DNA of 64,000 nt from Thioploca sp. (GTDB taxonomy: Bacteria > Pseudomonadota > Gammaproteobacteria > Beggiatoales > Beggiatoaceae), in assembly GCA_012032555.1 (NCBI GenBank), contig JAAUSR010000021.1:1-64000 (forward strand). Reading direction: 5' to 3'. Positions within the stretch are counted from its first letter, which is position 1. Each line of letters starts with the position of its first letter. The notes under the pieces are model-generated. The model worked only from the letters and a program-made list of their open reading frames with translations, ran no database searches and was not told the origin of the DNA. Positions 26,382 to 38,597 of this stretch are shown in pieces. Position numbers and translations under genes: made by a program.

Positions 26382-27242
26382 CTAAAAATTTCTGGAAGGG
26401 TGCTCATATTCCATCTGTTGTTCAGCTATATCATCTTTGATGATAGCAACGCACTCAGTGCAGGCACTATAATAATCATACCCGTAATTGTTGTATACTA
26501 CCCCTTCGCCGTCAACATAATCATCATCAAATTCGTTGGAAAAATCCTCCATTTCCCATTCAAAAAAGAATTTTCCACATTTTTCACATTCAAATGTCTC
26601 TGCCGTGTAACGGCATGTATAGCATGTATTTATGTCATCCTGAATCACGAAAGAATAATTCTGGCAATTCGGACATTCGTATACTAATTCACTATCAATC
26701 CCTTCATCAGTGATTCGTTGCTTGGCTTTTTCTGCAAGTTCTTTAATAGCTTTTTCAATGGCAAGAAGTTCATCCAGGGTACTTTCTGGAATGATCGCTT
26801 CAACCTCAATTTTGAGATGTTGAGCCTGAAAATAAACTACAATGGCGAATAACTCGAAGAATTTTGCAGTGGCGTACTCAGGTCGCAGTATAAATTCAGA
26901 GTGAGTCATCTGATTTCGAAGCTCTATAGCCTTCTGGATACGCTGCCATTCTACTTTAGAAGATACCACATTTCCTATAGTAGGATTGTTCAGACGATCA
27001 AGAGCCTGAAGTGGACCCACCGTGTGTTTTGGACTATCTATATTTTCAAAGATTAGAATTGGATGAATATTGAAAAGCAACGACTTGAGGCTTAATTCGA
27101 GAGATTGTACTAAATTGAGAATGGCGAATTGCCACTTCTTCCGAGCATCGTCTTTAGCCGAGATGGCATACGCAACTGCCTCACGCATGAAAGCGTGACT
27201 GTTGTCGAGAAGACTCAGTTTTATTTCAGTGGAACCATTCAT
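26382..27242 (-). CDS. HEPN-like protein with C-terminal zinc ribbons
   Basis: 286 residues. The N-terminal 130 residues are helical, with WQFAILNLVQSLELSLKSLL and a RNQMTH motif (R-x4-H) preceded by RIQKAIEL, the pattern of HEPN-domain ribonucleases or scaffolds. A charged helical linker (about 150-185) leads to paired CxxC knuckles: YECPNCQNYSF...CYTCRY and FECEKCGKFFFEW...CTEC, probably two zinc ribbons. The acidic tail has FDDDYVDGEG. No partner minimal nucleotidyltransferase (MNT) is adjacent. Many HEPN proteins act in defence or toxin-antitoxin systems. Its position beside the TIR/Uma2 island is suggestive only. Confidence 0.65.
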   Translation of the reverse strand: MNGSTEIKLSLLDNSHAFMREAVAYAISAKDDARKKWQFAILNLVQSLELSLKSLLFNIHPILIFENIDSPKHTVGPLQALDRLNNPTIGNVVSSKVEWQRIQKAIELRNQMTHSEFILRPEYATAKFFELFAIVVYFQAQHLKIEVEAIIPESTLDELLAIEKAIKELAEKAKQRITDEGIDSELVYECPNCQNYSFVIQDDINTCYTCRYTAETFECEKCGKFFFEWEMEDFSNEFDDDYVDGEGVVYNNYGYDYYSACTECVAIIKDDIAEQQMEYEHPSRNF

Positions 27243-27418
27243 AAGATGAACCCCGATTGCGGTGTACCTGGTTGAGTATATTACAAAATATTAGATAATT
27301 TGAATTTCCGGATTTCGCTACACCACATCCGGGCTACATTTTAGCACAATCGCTAATTCCATAAAATTAAAGAATTTCGGTCAAATTAACCACCGAGTTT
27401 ATAAAAATGATAGAATAA

Positions 27419-29854
<2,436 letters not shown>

Positions 29855-29944
29855 AAAGTATTCATGCGGTGTAGGTGCGTCCGACACGCTAATCTAAATG
29901 AACATTTTGGTCAGATCCACTTCCAAAAATTTGAGAAAAACGAC

Positions 29945-30610
29945 ATGATAAACCGACTCAACTGGCCAGAAATCGAGACTGTTTTGCTTGATATGGATGG
30001 TACGCTGTTGGACCTACATTACGATAACCATTTTTGGTTGGAACATGTACCACGCCGCTATGCCGAATACCAAAATTTACCTATCGAAGTGGCTAAAGAA
30101 AAAGTATTGGATCGGTATCGTCAAGTCGAAGGGAGTCTCAACTGGTATTGTTTCGATTATTGGACAGAAACTTTAGGTTTAGATATCATACAATTAAGCA
30201 AAGAGGTTGCTTATCTCATCGCTGAACATCCCCATGTTCAGGAGTTTCTCCAAACCCTGCGTAGTTGGGGTAAGCGAGTTATCTTAGCTACCAATTCCCA
30301 CCACAAAGGGATAGAACTTAAGATGCAGCATACTCGTCTCGCCGGCTGGTTTGATCAAGTTATTTCTTCACATAGCCTTGGATTTCCTAAGGAGCACCCC
30401 GATTTTTGGCAAGCTCTCCAAGAAGTAGAAAGCTACCAACCCGCTCATACGTTACTGATAGACGACAGTTTACCGGTGTTGCGTGCCGCAAGGAATTACG
30501 GTATTAATTGGTTAATTGCTATTCAACAACCCGATACTCGTCAACCACCGAGAAATATATCAGAATTTTTCTCAATTCCGGGATTCCAACAGTTGCTTCG
30601 ACTCATTTGA
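29945..30610 (+). CDS. yrfG: HAD-family GMP/IMP nucleotidase (YrfG type)
   Basis: 221 residues from the ATG at 29945, giving MINRLNWPEIETVLLDMDGTLLDL; an in-frame upstream ATG at 29864 would add an atypical 27-residue Cys/His-rich stretch. HAD motif I is DMDGTLLDL, motif II is ATNSH, and motif III/IV are KEHPDFW and LLIDDSLPVLRAA. Length and overall sequence match E. coli YrfG, which dephosphorylates GMP and IMP. It is 90 bases after gyrB and may share its transcript. Confidence 0.88.
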   Translation: MINRLNWPEIETVLLDMDGTLLDLHYDNHFWLEHVPRRYAEYQNLPIEVAKEKVLDRYRQVEGSLNWYCFDYWTETLGLDIIQLSKEVAYLIAEHPHVQEFLQTLRSWGKRVILATNSHHKGIELKMQHTRLAGWFDQVISSHSLGFPKEHPDFWQALQEVESYQPAHTLLIDDSLPVLRAARNYGINWLIAIQQPDTRQPPRNISEFFSIPGFQQLLRLI

Positions 30611-30641
30611 AATCTCACTAGCATGGTACATGATGCATTCG

Positions 30642-32879
30642 CTAATGCACCCGCCTTAACTTACTCCATCTGTTAAGTTTTCTCTTGACTAGAAGCACAT
30701 TATTCTTAAGCGGTATGGGATTAACTGTCTTGGTTTCCTCATCTTCCGGAGCAAACTTTTCTTGGATTAAATTACCTGGAACTAGTTTCTGTTCAACAAT
30801 TTTCATTTCGTCATCAATCACTTCTCCTCTTTCTAATAAAGTAACAATGGTAAATTCTCCAAAATTATTTAGCTCTTCAAAAATATTATCCTCTTCAGAA
30901 ACTTCCCAAAAAACTTGATATAATTCTTGGCGAACTAATATTAACTTACCCGCCATAAATTGATAATAATTAACACCATGAATACCGGTGTCTTCATCCA
31001 GGTCATCGCCAGTTCGCCAAACAAATCGAAGCTGTTGTAAATCATCATCTAAATCTGGAATACCATAAGTCCGTTCAAGTTGTTCAAGTGCTTTGTTTCT
31101 GATAAAAAGTTGCTGTTGCGGATCAAATAACCAATAGAATGAGGCAGAATCCGTGCTAGCAATACGAAGATCCCGATAACCATCGAAATTCATATCTGCT
31201 GTATCAAATCCATCGTCTTCTAGCCTTATCATGTTAGGTTCTTGAATCGTTTGGAAAGGATAAATGTCATTGTTCTGATAGATTTCAATCTTTTCAATTG
31301 GCTCATTCTCTTCGGTTGTCGCAGTTGGCTTTTTAACCGTGCGGTTAAACAACTGAAAAGTTAAGGTTGGTGGTTGTATATAAAGTGGGCTTTGATAAGT
31401 CCACTGGGGAGAGCGATGAGCGTGTTTTACGGTAAAATGAGTATCATAAGTCATCATGAGTAATTTAAGACCAGCGAAAAATTCGTCAGCAGTACCATCT
31501 ATCATACGTCTGATCCAAAAAGCCACAGCAATAGCAATTTCTCTTTCTGGATAGGCTTTAGCTTTTAAATCCTTAAAATTTTTATATTTTAGAAAATAAT
31601 GCGCTGGTAATTGATGAGTACGAATCAGTTCTAAATAAGTCGCTTGTTCTTGTTTTAAATACGCTAAATCGTCAAATAATAATTCATGGACCAGATAAAA
31701 AGTTCTGGCTATCGATTTAACATTATTATCAAAAATAACTTGGGTTGCTTTTCTAAAAATCTGATCAGACGCCGCCGGAATAAAATTATCTTTTAACCAA
31801 GTAACAAAGGCCTTATTGTAATAACCAAATTGATATTCATTTTCCAGATTAAGTTGTTTATCTGAATGTGGTCCTTTAATGAAAATAGGTATATCCGCTA
31901 ATTGTTGCAGTCGATCATAGTCAAAAAAATGTTTTTTAATCTGACAAAAGAAATGACGAATAGCACTATTCGTGGGTAAAGTTTCTTCTATACAATTACC
32001 TTTAGTTTTATCCAGATTTTGCCACATTTTCTTAATTGGGGAAGCTACATCGATGGCATTGTTAGTTTCATTTTTTGCTGGTACTTGTTGTTGTTCAACG
32101 AGTTTCATTTCATTGCCAATCCGTTCTAAAACCGTTAGTTGATAGCTACTATCTTCTTCGGCTGAATATTCGGTTATTTCTTGGCGAATCAGCGTTAATT
32201 GGCCAGCAATAAATTGATAATAATTGGTTCCTTGACGGAGAGCATTGGTTTTCCAATAAGAGATAATCCGTTTATGATTAGAGTCGACTTCGAGTGAAGT
32301 TAAAGCACTTAATTCCTCATTTTTTACCAATAGACCGGTTTGGGGATCAAATAACCAGCATCGGTAAGGAATCGGTCCAGCGACAACATCAGCCATTAAA
32401 CGCAAGTCTTGATAACCATCGAAATTCATATCTTCAAATTTTAAATTTAACTGATCGCCATCAAACCAAGTTTTGGTGTCAAGTACTTGAATAATTTGAA
32501 TCGGGTTAACTTCATTGGCCTTATAAAGCTCAATTTTATTGATGTTAGCAATATCTTCTTCTCTGGTTGAACCAATAAACCTAATTATCCTTTTCAAATG
32601 AGGATGGATAGTTTGTTGATAAGTCCAAGTTGTTTGGTTAGCAACTGTAGTAATTTTTTCCGGGTTATCAATTGACTGGGGGACTACCTTATCGGTTGAT
32701 TGAACTTGAGATTGAGCGTTTTTGGTGGTATCGGCATTTGCTAATAAGAAGTAACCCCAGAGCAACAATATTGATGGGAGTAAAACCATTTTATTACTGG
32801 ACTGAATTATAACCATCCTAAGTAACCCGACAAAAATAATTTTGAGTAAAAGTAAGTTAGCGATCTTTTGCCAACTCAT
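30642..32879 (-). CDS. Exported hypothetical protein with two XAC2610-like repeats
   Basis: 745 residues. The N-terminus has a long hydrophobic lead; the internal Met22 or Met31 (MVLLPSILLLWGYFLLANAD) gives a cleaner signal peptide and may be the true start. Two copies of an FG-GAP/XAC2610-like unit are visible: FEDMNFDGYQDLRLM with CWLFDPQTGLLV (about residues 150-185) and DTADMNFDGYRDLRIA with YWLFDPQQQLFI (about 563-595), each followed by YYQFxAGxLxLxRQE. The middle 250 residues are helical and unassigned. Calcium-binding-like DMNFDGYxD loops suggest an extracytoplasmic structural or inhibitor-like role; exact function unknown. The next gene upstream on this strand is a trypsin-like protease. 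Confidence 0.65.
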   Translation of the reverse strand: MSWQKIANLLLLKIIFVGLLRMVIIQSSNKMVLLPSILLLWGYFLLANADTTKNAQSQVQSTDKVVPQSIDNPEKITTVANQTTWTYQQTIHPHLKRIIRFIGSTREEDIANINKIELYKANEVNPIQIIQVLDTKTWFDGDQLNLKFEDMNFDGYQDLRLMADVVAGPIPYRCWLFDPQTGLLVKNEELSALTSLEVDSNHKRIISYWKTNALRQGTNYYQFIAGQLTLIRQEITEYSAEEDSSYQLTVLERIGNEMKLVEQQQVPAKNETNNAIDVASPIKKMWQNLDKTKGNCIEETLPTNSAIRHFFCQIKKHFFDYDRLQQLADIPIFIKGPHSDKQLNLENEYQFGYYNKAFVTWLKDNFIPAASDQIFRKATQVIFDNNVKSIARTFYLVHELLFDDLAYLKQEQATYLELIRTHQLPAHYFLKYKNFKDLKAKAYPEREIAIAVAFWIRRMIDGTADEFFAGLKLLMMTYDTHFTVKHAHRSPQWTYQSPLYIQPPTLTFQLFNRTVKKPTATTEENEPIEKIEIYQNNDIYPFQTIQEPNMIRLEDDGFDTADMNFDGYRDLRIASTDSASFYWLFDPQQQLFIRNKALEQLERTYGIPDLDDDLQQLRFVWRTGDDLDEDTGIHGVNYYQFMAGKLILVRQELYQVFWEVSEEDNIFEELNNFGEFTIVTLLERGEVIDDEMKIVEQKLVPGNLIQEKFAPEDEETKTVNPIPLKNNVLLVKRKLNRWSKLRRVH

Positions 32880-32910
32880 TAGAAATTCTATCTGACTTAA
32901 AAAAAACGGA

Positions 32911-34110
32911 TTAAAAGAGTTTCTTTAAGGATAAAAAAGTTCCTGCTGATAAAAAGCAGTTATCATGATGAATTCCCTCAGCAGTTTGACAAGTAATAAT
33001 CTCTAAAGTAGCTTGGTTAATTGGTGGTAGTGGAGTAACATTCGATCTAAATGTTGCTATTACCGTGTCGGGCAAGGAAGACAAACTACTTACTGTAGTA
33101 TTGGGATAATCTGTTAATCCCAATAACGCTTGCCAGCGTTGCTCAGCATTATCTAAAAAGGCTAAAGCAAAAGTGTCAAGGGTATTTCTAACTATCACAA
33201 ATTGATTGGGTAATTCCGGCGAGATCCAAACCCCATCATAAGCACCACTAATTGGCAAAGGAACTTGTTGTTTTATAAAATCTAACTGTTCAAATACTCG
33301 GGTTGCAACACCATAAGCATTTGGACCACCACATCGTGGACCATGTTGTTTGCCACCATAACTAATGATGCCCACTTGTTGCCATTGACCTTCTTCAAAT
33401 AAGATTAATGGCCCACCACTATCTCCAAGACAAGAATCCTTGTGGCCATCAGCAAAACCAACACAGAGCATAGTTGAGGTAATTTCACGTTCGCCTAAAT
33501 AAGCGCTTTGACAAGTTGTATTAGAAATAACAGGAAGTTCAACAGATTGAAGTACATCTGCTACCGAATTATCATCATTAACGTCGGTTAAACCCCAACC
33601 TAAAGCGACAACGGATTGCGCTGGTGTCAGTGAATGAGGTATTTTAAGTGGAATTTTAACTGGAGATTGCCTTGACGGTTTAGCTAATTGGAGTAACGCA
33701 ATATCAAAAGGCCAACTCGGATGGAGTCGGTTCCAGTAGGGATGTTGGATAACTCGAGTGATTTGCCGTTGTTCACCCTCTTCTTCTAAGTGACTTTGTT
33801 GATGTAAACCAATTACCACAAACATTTCTTCGGCTTTTAAGGGGGGATCAGTTAATTGTAAACCCTCTACACAATGTGCAGCCGTTAAAACCCAATAAGG
33901 ATGAATAAGAGAGCCACCACAAAAGCTGCTCTTATCAACGGACAAGTGTATCGATACCATCCATGGCCATTTACCCACCAGCGTATCTTGACCACCAATA
34001 ATTCTAGGCATACGGCGAATAGGTGAAGAAATGTTCTCGTCACTAGCCCATAAGCCAATTGTAATAAGTAAAAGTAACCCAATTATAAATATTTTTATAG
34101 TATTAAACAT
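32911..34110 (-). CDS. Exported trypsin-like (S1) serine protease with C-terminal extension
   Basis: 399 residues. The signal peptide is MFNTIKIFIIGLLLLITIGL. Mature trypsin fold with all three catalytic residues: His79 (LTAAHC), Asp136 (FDIALLQL) and Ser231 (GDSGGP). Asp225 in HKDSCLGDSGG is the S1-pocket position, predicting cleavage after Lys/Arg. RIIGG at 36-40 is the canonical zymogen activation site, unusual in bacterial S1 proteases of the HtrA type. Cysteine pairs 64/80 and 200/216 look disulfide-forming. An about 120-residue C-terminal extension (from 280) has no known domain. It is 31 bases upstream of the XAC2610-like gene, so the two form an operon. Confidence 0.92.
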   Translation of the reverse strand: MFNTIKIFIIGLLLLITIGLWASDENISSPIRRMPRIIGGQDTLVGKWPWMVSIHLSVDKSSFCGGSLIHPYWVLTAAHCVEGLQLTDPPLKAEEMFVVIGLHQQSHLEEEGEQRQITRVIQHPYWNRLHPSWPFDIALLQLAKPSRQSPVKIPLKIPHSLTPAQSVVALGWGLTDVNDDNSVADVLQSVELPVISNTTCQSAYLGEREITSTMLCVGFADGHKDSCLGDSGGPLILFEEGQWQQVGIISYGGKQHGPRCGGPNAYGVATRVFEQLDFIKQQVPLPISGAYDGVWISPELPNQFVIVRNTLDTFALAFLDNAEQRWQALLGLTDYPNTTVSSLSSLPDTVIATFRSNVTPLPPINQATLEIITCQTAEGIHHDNCFLSAGTFLSLKKLF

Positions 34111-34350
34111 ATCGTTATTAACTTACGGTTGTTAATTAAAATTTAGATCGTATAGCCAATAATCTAATCGGCTTGTAGTAAGCGCTTTTCCCCACGGCTC
34201 GGCTTGTCAACAGACGGAATAGTTTAGATGTCGGGTACTATCATGGATTAAATAACTAGATAATAAGGATAATGAACTTAATTTAGCTATTTTTTTTAAT
34301 TTTTACAAGTCTCATTGGGTTGAACATAGCAAAATTCAAACTACCAGTAG

Positions 34351-34464
34351 TATAGCAAAACTAGTATAAAACGATTCAAAATGAGAAATGGTAAAAAGTT
34401 AAGCTCGGTTTTTTTAATACCTTTCCTGATTTTAGTAGAATCATTTTATACCGGCTTTGCTATA
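34351..34464. repeat. Long imperfect inverted repeat, MITE-like
   Basis: Left arm 34351-34377 (TATAGCAAAACTAGTATAAA...) pairs with right arm 34438-34464 (...TATACCGGCTTTGCTATA) at about 23 of 27 positions. Weaker pairing continues inward through AAAATGAGAAATGGTA against TACCTTTCCTGATTTT, so nearly the whole 114 bases can fold. No frame inside. Confidence 0.6.
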
Positions 34465-34732
34465 ACAGCAGATTGCAACTTTGGATGACATAACAGTTAT
34501 TAACTGAACTTAAATTCTCCAGCATATTCCAAATACTTTCTACTTGACGAAAACAACTGTCCAGCATTTTAAAAAAAGTAGAATCGGATTAAGCGAAGTC
34601 TGACAGAAATCGGAAGGAGGTTGGATACACATACAACACCGAAATTGGAAATTGAAGTAGGGTAGGCAGTGAAGTATTGCCTACCCGAGGTTGCTTGATG
34701 GGACAAAGACTTAGCTGATATTAGTTATCTTT

Positions 34733-34775
34733 TATAGAGCAACTATTCCCTAAACCTGATCATAGTTGCTCTATA
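34733..34775 (-). terminator. Perfect 14-bp hairpin after the exported 361-aa protein
   Basis: TATAGAGCAACTAT and ATAGTTGCTCTATA pair perfectly around a 15-base loop, starting 15 bases beyond the stop at 34790. No T run follows on the minus strand, so it may be an mRNA-stabilising 3' hairpin rather than a classical terminator. Confidence 0.5.
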
Positions 34776-34789
34776 TAATGGACTTGTTG

Positions 34790-35875
34790 CTAGAAGCAAT
34801 GCTCTGGTGTCATTATGTTTAGGTTATCTACATCCATCATGCTATAACAATAACCATTTTGAGGAGTAAATTGAGTCGTGAAAGTCTTCTGACCCTCGCC
34901 ACGTTCGACGGTGAATGGACCTTGTACTGCGGTTAAACTTACGCCATCTTCAGATCTTTCCATGATAGATACTGCCCCTTCGCCAACTACAGTGAAGTTA
35001 AGAGTGCCATTTTCATAAGAATTGAGGAGCACTTCTTGAACGGGTAAGCAATCGGTATCGGCAAAGAAAGTAAAGGCCGGAAGTTTTCCTAATCCTACAA
35101 TTCCGTTTGGATCATTGAAATTGATTGTTAGAGTACCGTAAAGGTCATGTGGATCATCCATAACGTTTGTAGGCGGATTATGCCCAGATATTAACACTGG
35201 CTCACTATAAATTGCTGTAAAAATTTCTCCACCGGTGGGCCTAATTTGATCAATTGGTCGACCCTTAGCAGAACCTGGCGTATGTCCTGGTGGAAATGGT
35301 TTTGGACCACGTATATCAAAAACACCTTTGGGTGATCCAACCTTCTGTAAAGGCTCAAGTATAATCTGTGTTATAGGTACAGTTGTATATAATTTCCATT
35401 GGTTAGTCCAGGTATCACCAGTTTCAACCAAGAACCAACCCTTTCCTACGGCTTTACCACCATTAATATTAAACAATTGCCATGGAACTGTCACAGGAGG
35501 AGGGGGATTAACACCACCAAAAGTCACCGTCACCGGAAATTCAGCCATTTCACCACCAGTCATGAAAAATGGGGGGTGATTAGGACATAAACCGGGCTTG
35601 TTCACTGGGTGTGTGTCATCTACTGTGATATAACTGGGTAGTGGGGCAAGCTGGTCTGATCCCTGAGGTTCGCTTGTCGAATTATCAACTTCATCTTCTG
35701 CAATCACGGGTTCATCTACTTCGAGAGTGGGGTCAACTTGGGCAAGGATATCCATGATCTCTTTATCTGACATCCCGGGATAGATATTAAATTCTTCTTC
35801 AGCGAGGACATAAGTGCTTGAAGCACTATATAACAATATGGCTATTGTAAACAGTATACTGGTTTGTTTCATCAC
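34790..35875 (-). CDS. Exported hypothetical protein
   Basis: 361 residues. Signal peptide MMKQTSILFTIAILLYSASS ending near VLA. An acidic, Pro-rich region (26-80) containing NIYPGMSDKEIMDILAQVDP is followed by a beta-rich domain with Pro/Gly loops (NPPPPVTVPWQLF, GPKPFPPGHTPG). Single cysteines in GLCPNHPPF, DTDCLP, GYCYSM and EHCF could form disulfides. I do not recognise the family. AAGGAG-like sequence (GGAGAATG) precedes the ATG. It is probably monocistronic, with a hairpin after its stop. Confidence 0.65.
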   Translation of the reverse strand: MMKQTSILFTIAILLYSASSTYVLAEEEFNIYPGMSDKEIMDILAQVDPTLEVDEPVIAEDEVDNSTSEPQGSDQLAPLPSYITVDDTHPVNKPGLCPNHPPFFMTGGEMAEFPVTVTFGGVNPPPPVTVPWQLFNINGGKAVGKGWFLVETGDTWTNQWKLYTTVPITQIILEPLQKVGSPKGVFDIRGPKPFPPGHTPGSAKGRPIDQIRPTGGEIFTAIYSEPVLISGHNPPTNVMDDPHDLYGTLTINFNDPNGIVGLGKLPAFTFFADTDCLPVQEVLLNSYENGTLNFTVVGEGAVSIMERSEDGVSLTAVQGPFTVERGEGQKTFTTQFTPQNGYCYSMMDVDNLNIMTPEHCF

Positions 35876-36132
35876 ATTCTCCTTTTACCATGATCGACTG
35901 AATGGTCATTCAATTCACAGTTAAGAAAGAAGAAGTAAGAATGTATCTGCTTTTTGGCAAATCCCTACCTTTTCTTTTAGACACTTAACCATTTGGTCTT
36001 GGTTAAGTGAGTTTCTGTATATTAAAACAAATATACATCACTTTATAATTGCAATAAATTAAATTATTAGTTAGATAAAATAAGATAAACGGTATAAAAT
36101 AACTTTCAAACGGTAATTAATTGTTAGCTCTG

Positions 36133-36157
36133 GTAGGGTGGGCATTGCCCACCCTAC
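36133..36157. repeat. Dispersed palindrome, GTAGGGTGGGC family
   Basis: Same 25-base element as at 16243, here in the 410-base spacer 35876-36285 between the exported protein and rpiA. It is followed by CGAAATTTTAGA, the complement of the AATTTCG flank seen at 19485 and 24912, so this copy is in the opposite orientation. The rest of the spacer is AT-rich with no gene seen. Confidence 0.9.
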
Positions 36158-36285
36158 GAAATTTTAGACTGCAGTTTAAATAACCTTTTTAATGCGGCGG
36201 CCCCGCACGTTGACCTAAACTAAGTAACTCATCTTAGGTAGATAGGGATAATTTCAGTTCCCCATCCAGAGAGAGGAAAAATCAA

Positions 36286-36942
36286 TTAATCTAATACTTT
36301 CACCCCGGTATCACTGCCTAATAATAAGATATCTGCTGGTCTTTTAGCAAATAAACCATTGGTAACCACACCCACAATTTGATTAATTTCACTTTCTAAT
36401 TTGACCGGTTCGGCGATTTCTAAATGATGGACATCTAAAATAACATTGCCATTATCTGTCGTCACCCCTTCACGCCACACCGGCTTACCACCGAGTTTGA
36501 CCAATTGGCGAGCGACATAACTTCTCGCCATCGGGATGACTTCAACCGGTAATGGAAATTTGCCAAGAACATCAACTAATTTACTATCGTCAGCAATACA
36601 AACAAAGCGGTTACTGACTGCTGCCACGATTTTTTCTCGCGTTAGTGCACCACCACCGCCTTTAATCAGATGTAAATAGCGATTAGATTCATCTGCACCA
36701 TCAATGTAAACTGAGATTTCATCTACACTATTCAGTTCAAATACCGGAATACCATATGATTTAAGGCGTTCAGCTGTGGCATTGGAGCTCGCTACTGTCC
36801 CTTCAATTTTATTCTTAATATGGGCTAGTGCATCAACGAAGTAATTTGCGGTACTACCGGTGCCGATACCAATTATTGTCCCCGGAACGACATATTCTAA
36901 AGCCGCTCTGGCTACTTGTTGTTTTTTCTCATCAGGTGTCAA
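36286..36942 (-). CDS. rpiA: Ribose-5-phosphate isomerase A
   Basis: 218 residues from a TTG start at 36942, preceded by GAGGAG with good spacing; this yields [18 protein letters not shown], the standard RpiA N-terminus and length. The longer frame from 37023 would overlap fabI. It interconverts ribose-5-phosphate and ribulose-5-phosphate in the pentose phosphate pathway. Family motifs present: [25 protein letters not shown] (catalytic Asp/Glu) and [16 protein letters not shown] (Lys). It follows fabI by about 40 bases on the same strand. Confidence 0.95.
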   Translation of the reverse strand: MTPDEKKQQVARAALEYVVPGTIIGIGTGSTANYFVDALAHIKNKIEGTVASSNATAERLKSYGIPVFELNSVDEISVYIDGADESNRYLHLIKGGGGALTREKIVAAVSNRFVCIADDSKLVDVLGKFPLPVEVIPMARSYVARQLVKLGGKPVWREGVTTDNGNVILDVHHLEIAEPVKLESEINQIVGVVTNGLFAKRPADILLLGSDTGVKVLD

Positions 36943-36982
36943 GGTCGAATTCTCCTCTAAGTGATTGGTTAATAAAAATTGA

Positions 36983-37765
36983 TTAAGAGGTACCCATAGC
37001 AGTAATGTGAAAGCCACAATCAACGTAAATAATTTCCCCAGTAATCGCCGACGCTAAATCAGAACAAAGAAAAGCGGCGGTATTACCCACTTCTTCAATA
37101 GTAACATTGCGTCGCAAAGGTGCATTTCTTTCAACATAATCTAACATATTGCGAAAATCTGCAATGCCAGCCGCCGCTAAAGTACGAATCGGTCCGGCAG
37201 AAATCGCATTCACTCGAATACCTTCTGCACCTAGACTGTACGCCATGTAGCGAACATTGGCTTCTAGACTCGCCTTAGCTAAACCCATGACGTTATAATG
37301 AGGAATAGCTCGTTCAGCGCCAAGATATGTGAGTGTTAATAAAGCTGATTGACGACCTGCCATCATACGCCGTCCCGCCATTGCTAAAGCAGCAAAGCTA
37401 TAAGAGCTAATATCATGTGCTATCCGAAAACCTTCACGGGTCGCATTAGCTAAAAAAGTACCTTCTAATTCGGTTTTAGGTGCAAAAGCGACGGAGTGAA
37501 TGATAACATCTAAACCATCCCAAGATTTTTGTAATTCAGTAAAGACTGCTTCGATTTGTTCGTCACTCCCAACATCGCAAGGTAAAGTTATGTTGGAATC
37601 ACACTCAGCAGCCATTTTTTCGACTCGCTCTTTTAGTTTATCATTTTGATAAGTAAAAGCGAGTTGTGCACCTTCACGGTGCATTGCTTGCGCAATTCCC
37701 CAAGCAATGGAACGATTACTTGCTAATCCAACAATTAAAGCGTGTTTTCCCGCTAATAATCCCAT
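36983..37765 (-). CDS. fabI: Enoyl-[acyl-carrier-protein] reductase (NADH)
   Basis: 260 residues, matching FabI. N-terminal [23 protein letters not shown] is the divergent FabI nucleotide-binding motif. The catalytic Tyr-(x)6-Lys appears as YNVMGLAK, and [15 protein letters not shown] and [16 protein letters not shown] are conserved. It catalyses the last reduction of each fatty-acid elongation cycle. It is the first gene of a fabI-rpiA pair. Differences from E. coli FabI are minor, and triclosan sensitivity cannot be judged. Confidence 0.95.
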   Translation of the reverse strand: MGLLAGKHALIVGLASNRSIAWGIAQAMHREGAQLAFTYQNDKLKERVEKMAAECDSNITLPCDVGSDEQIEAVFTELQKSWDGLDVIIHSVAFAPKTELEGTFLANATREGFRIAHDISSYSFAALAMAGRRMMAGRQSALLTLTYLGAERAIPHYNVMGLAKASLEANVRYMAYSLGAEGIRVNAISAGPIRTLAAAGIADFRNMLDYVERNAPLRRNVTIEEVGNTAAFLCSDLASAITGEIIYVDCGFHITAMGTS

Positions 37766-38597
37766 TAGTTTTCCCTATCAGTGTTAATCTTATAACGCGT
37801 TGTATTTAAAAATTTTGCTGCTAATTAAGCTAGCATGATTTAGTCATTAAATGTTAGTGATTTAAATCAAAAAATTTTAACTTTATTTTAAGATTAAACC
37901 CGTCTTTAAATGGAGATAAAATAATTTTTGTTAATTAACTAATAAACTTATAAACTATATTATAAATAATCAATAGAAATCATAAAAGAGATACTAAACT
38001 AGATAAATAATTACTTTCAATAAATTGCCTACTCAAAACTAAGCAAAATAAGCCTTAAATTAAAAAAATGCTTATCAGTGGTAAAAACTAATCTAGAAAT
38101 TAATAATAGGACTATCAAACTACCTATAATAGCCAATAATATATTAATTATTACTATTGTGGTACTGCTATGATGTTCGGAGAAATGCTATGAAATATAA
38201 ATTAGTTAAGTCAATGAGTTAAAAAATTTCACCGCTATTTTGGAACGGGTTCAAGATATTTTGGCAATCAATAGGGCTATAATTTGGGTTTTTCGAAACA
38301 AATGAGTTAATCTATACAGGTAGTCAACAAATTGGTACTATTATACAAATAGCAGAGATAAATTGAAATTGCGAATAAATTAAATTAGGAAACAGAATCC
38401 TTTGCACCGAAACTAATATTAAGTGTAGTAACCTCAGTTGACAACTTCTTCGTTGATAAATTGGCTAATGTTGTTACAGCCTTTTTTAAAGTAAATTTGG
38501 CTTATATGCTCGGTAACCACAAACTTTTATTAAAAATAACTATCAAGAAGTTTCTATCTGCTGAGTTATTTTATTTTGGAAATAAGGAAATAAATTT
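37766..38597. other. Long AT-rich intergenic region with possible signalling-gene remnants
   Basis: 830 bases, very AT-rich at 37840-38160. At 38225-38300 one plus-strand frame reads AILERVQDILAINRAIIWVF, reminiscent of the start of a GAF domain. At 38500-38555 another reads LAYMLGNHKLLLKITIKKFL, which resembles the conserved part of an HPt domain. Both are bounded by stops. They may be scraps of a decayed hybrid sensor kinase; this is weak evidence. Confidence 0.3.

Larger units (their letters stand above)
34111..34789. other. Intergenic region with an inverted-repeat element and a hairpin
   Basis: 680 AT-rich bases between two minus-strand genes. They contain the promoter of the protease operon, a long imperfect inverted repeat (34351-34464), a degenerate TAGGGTAGGCA...TGCCTACCC palindrome near 34658-34685, and a strong hairpin at 34733-34775. 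No gene seen. Confidence 0.5.
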
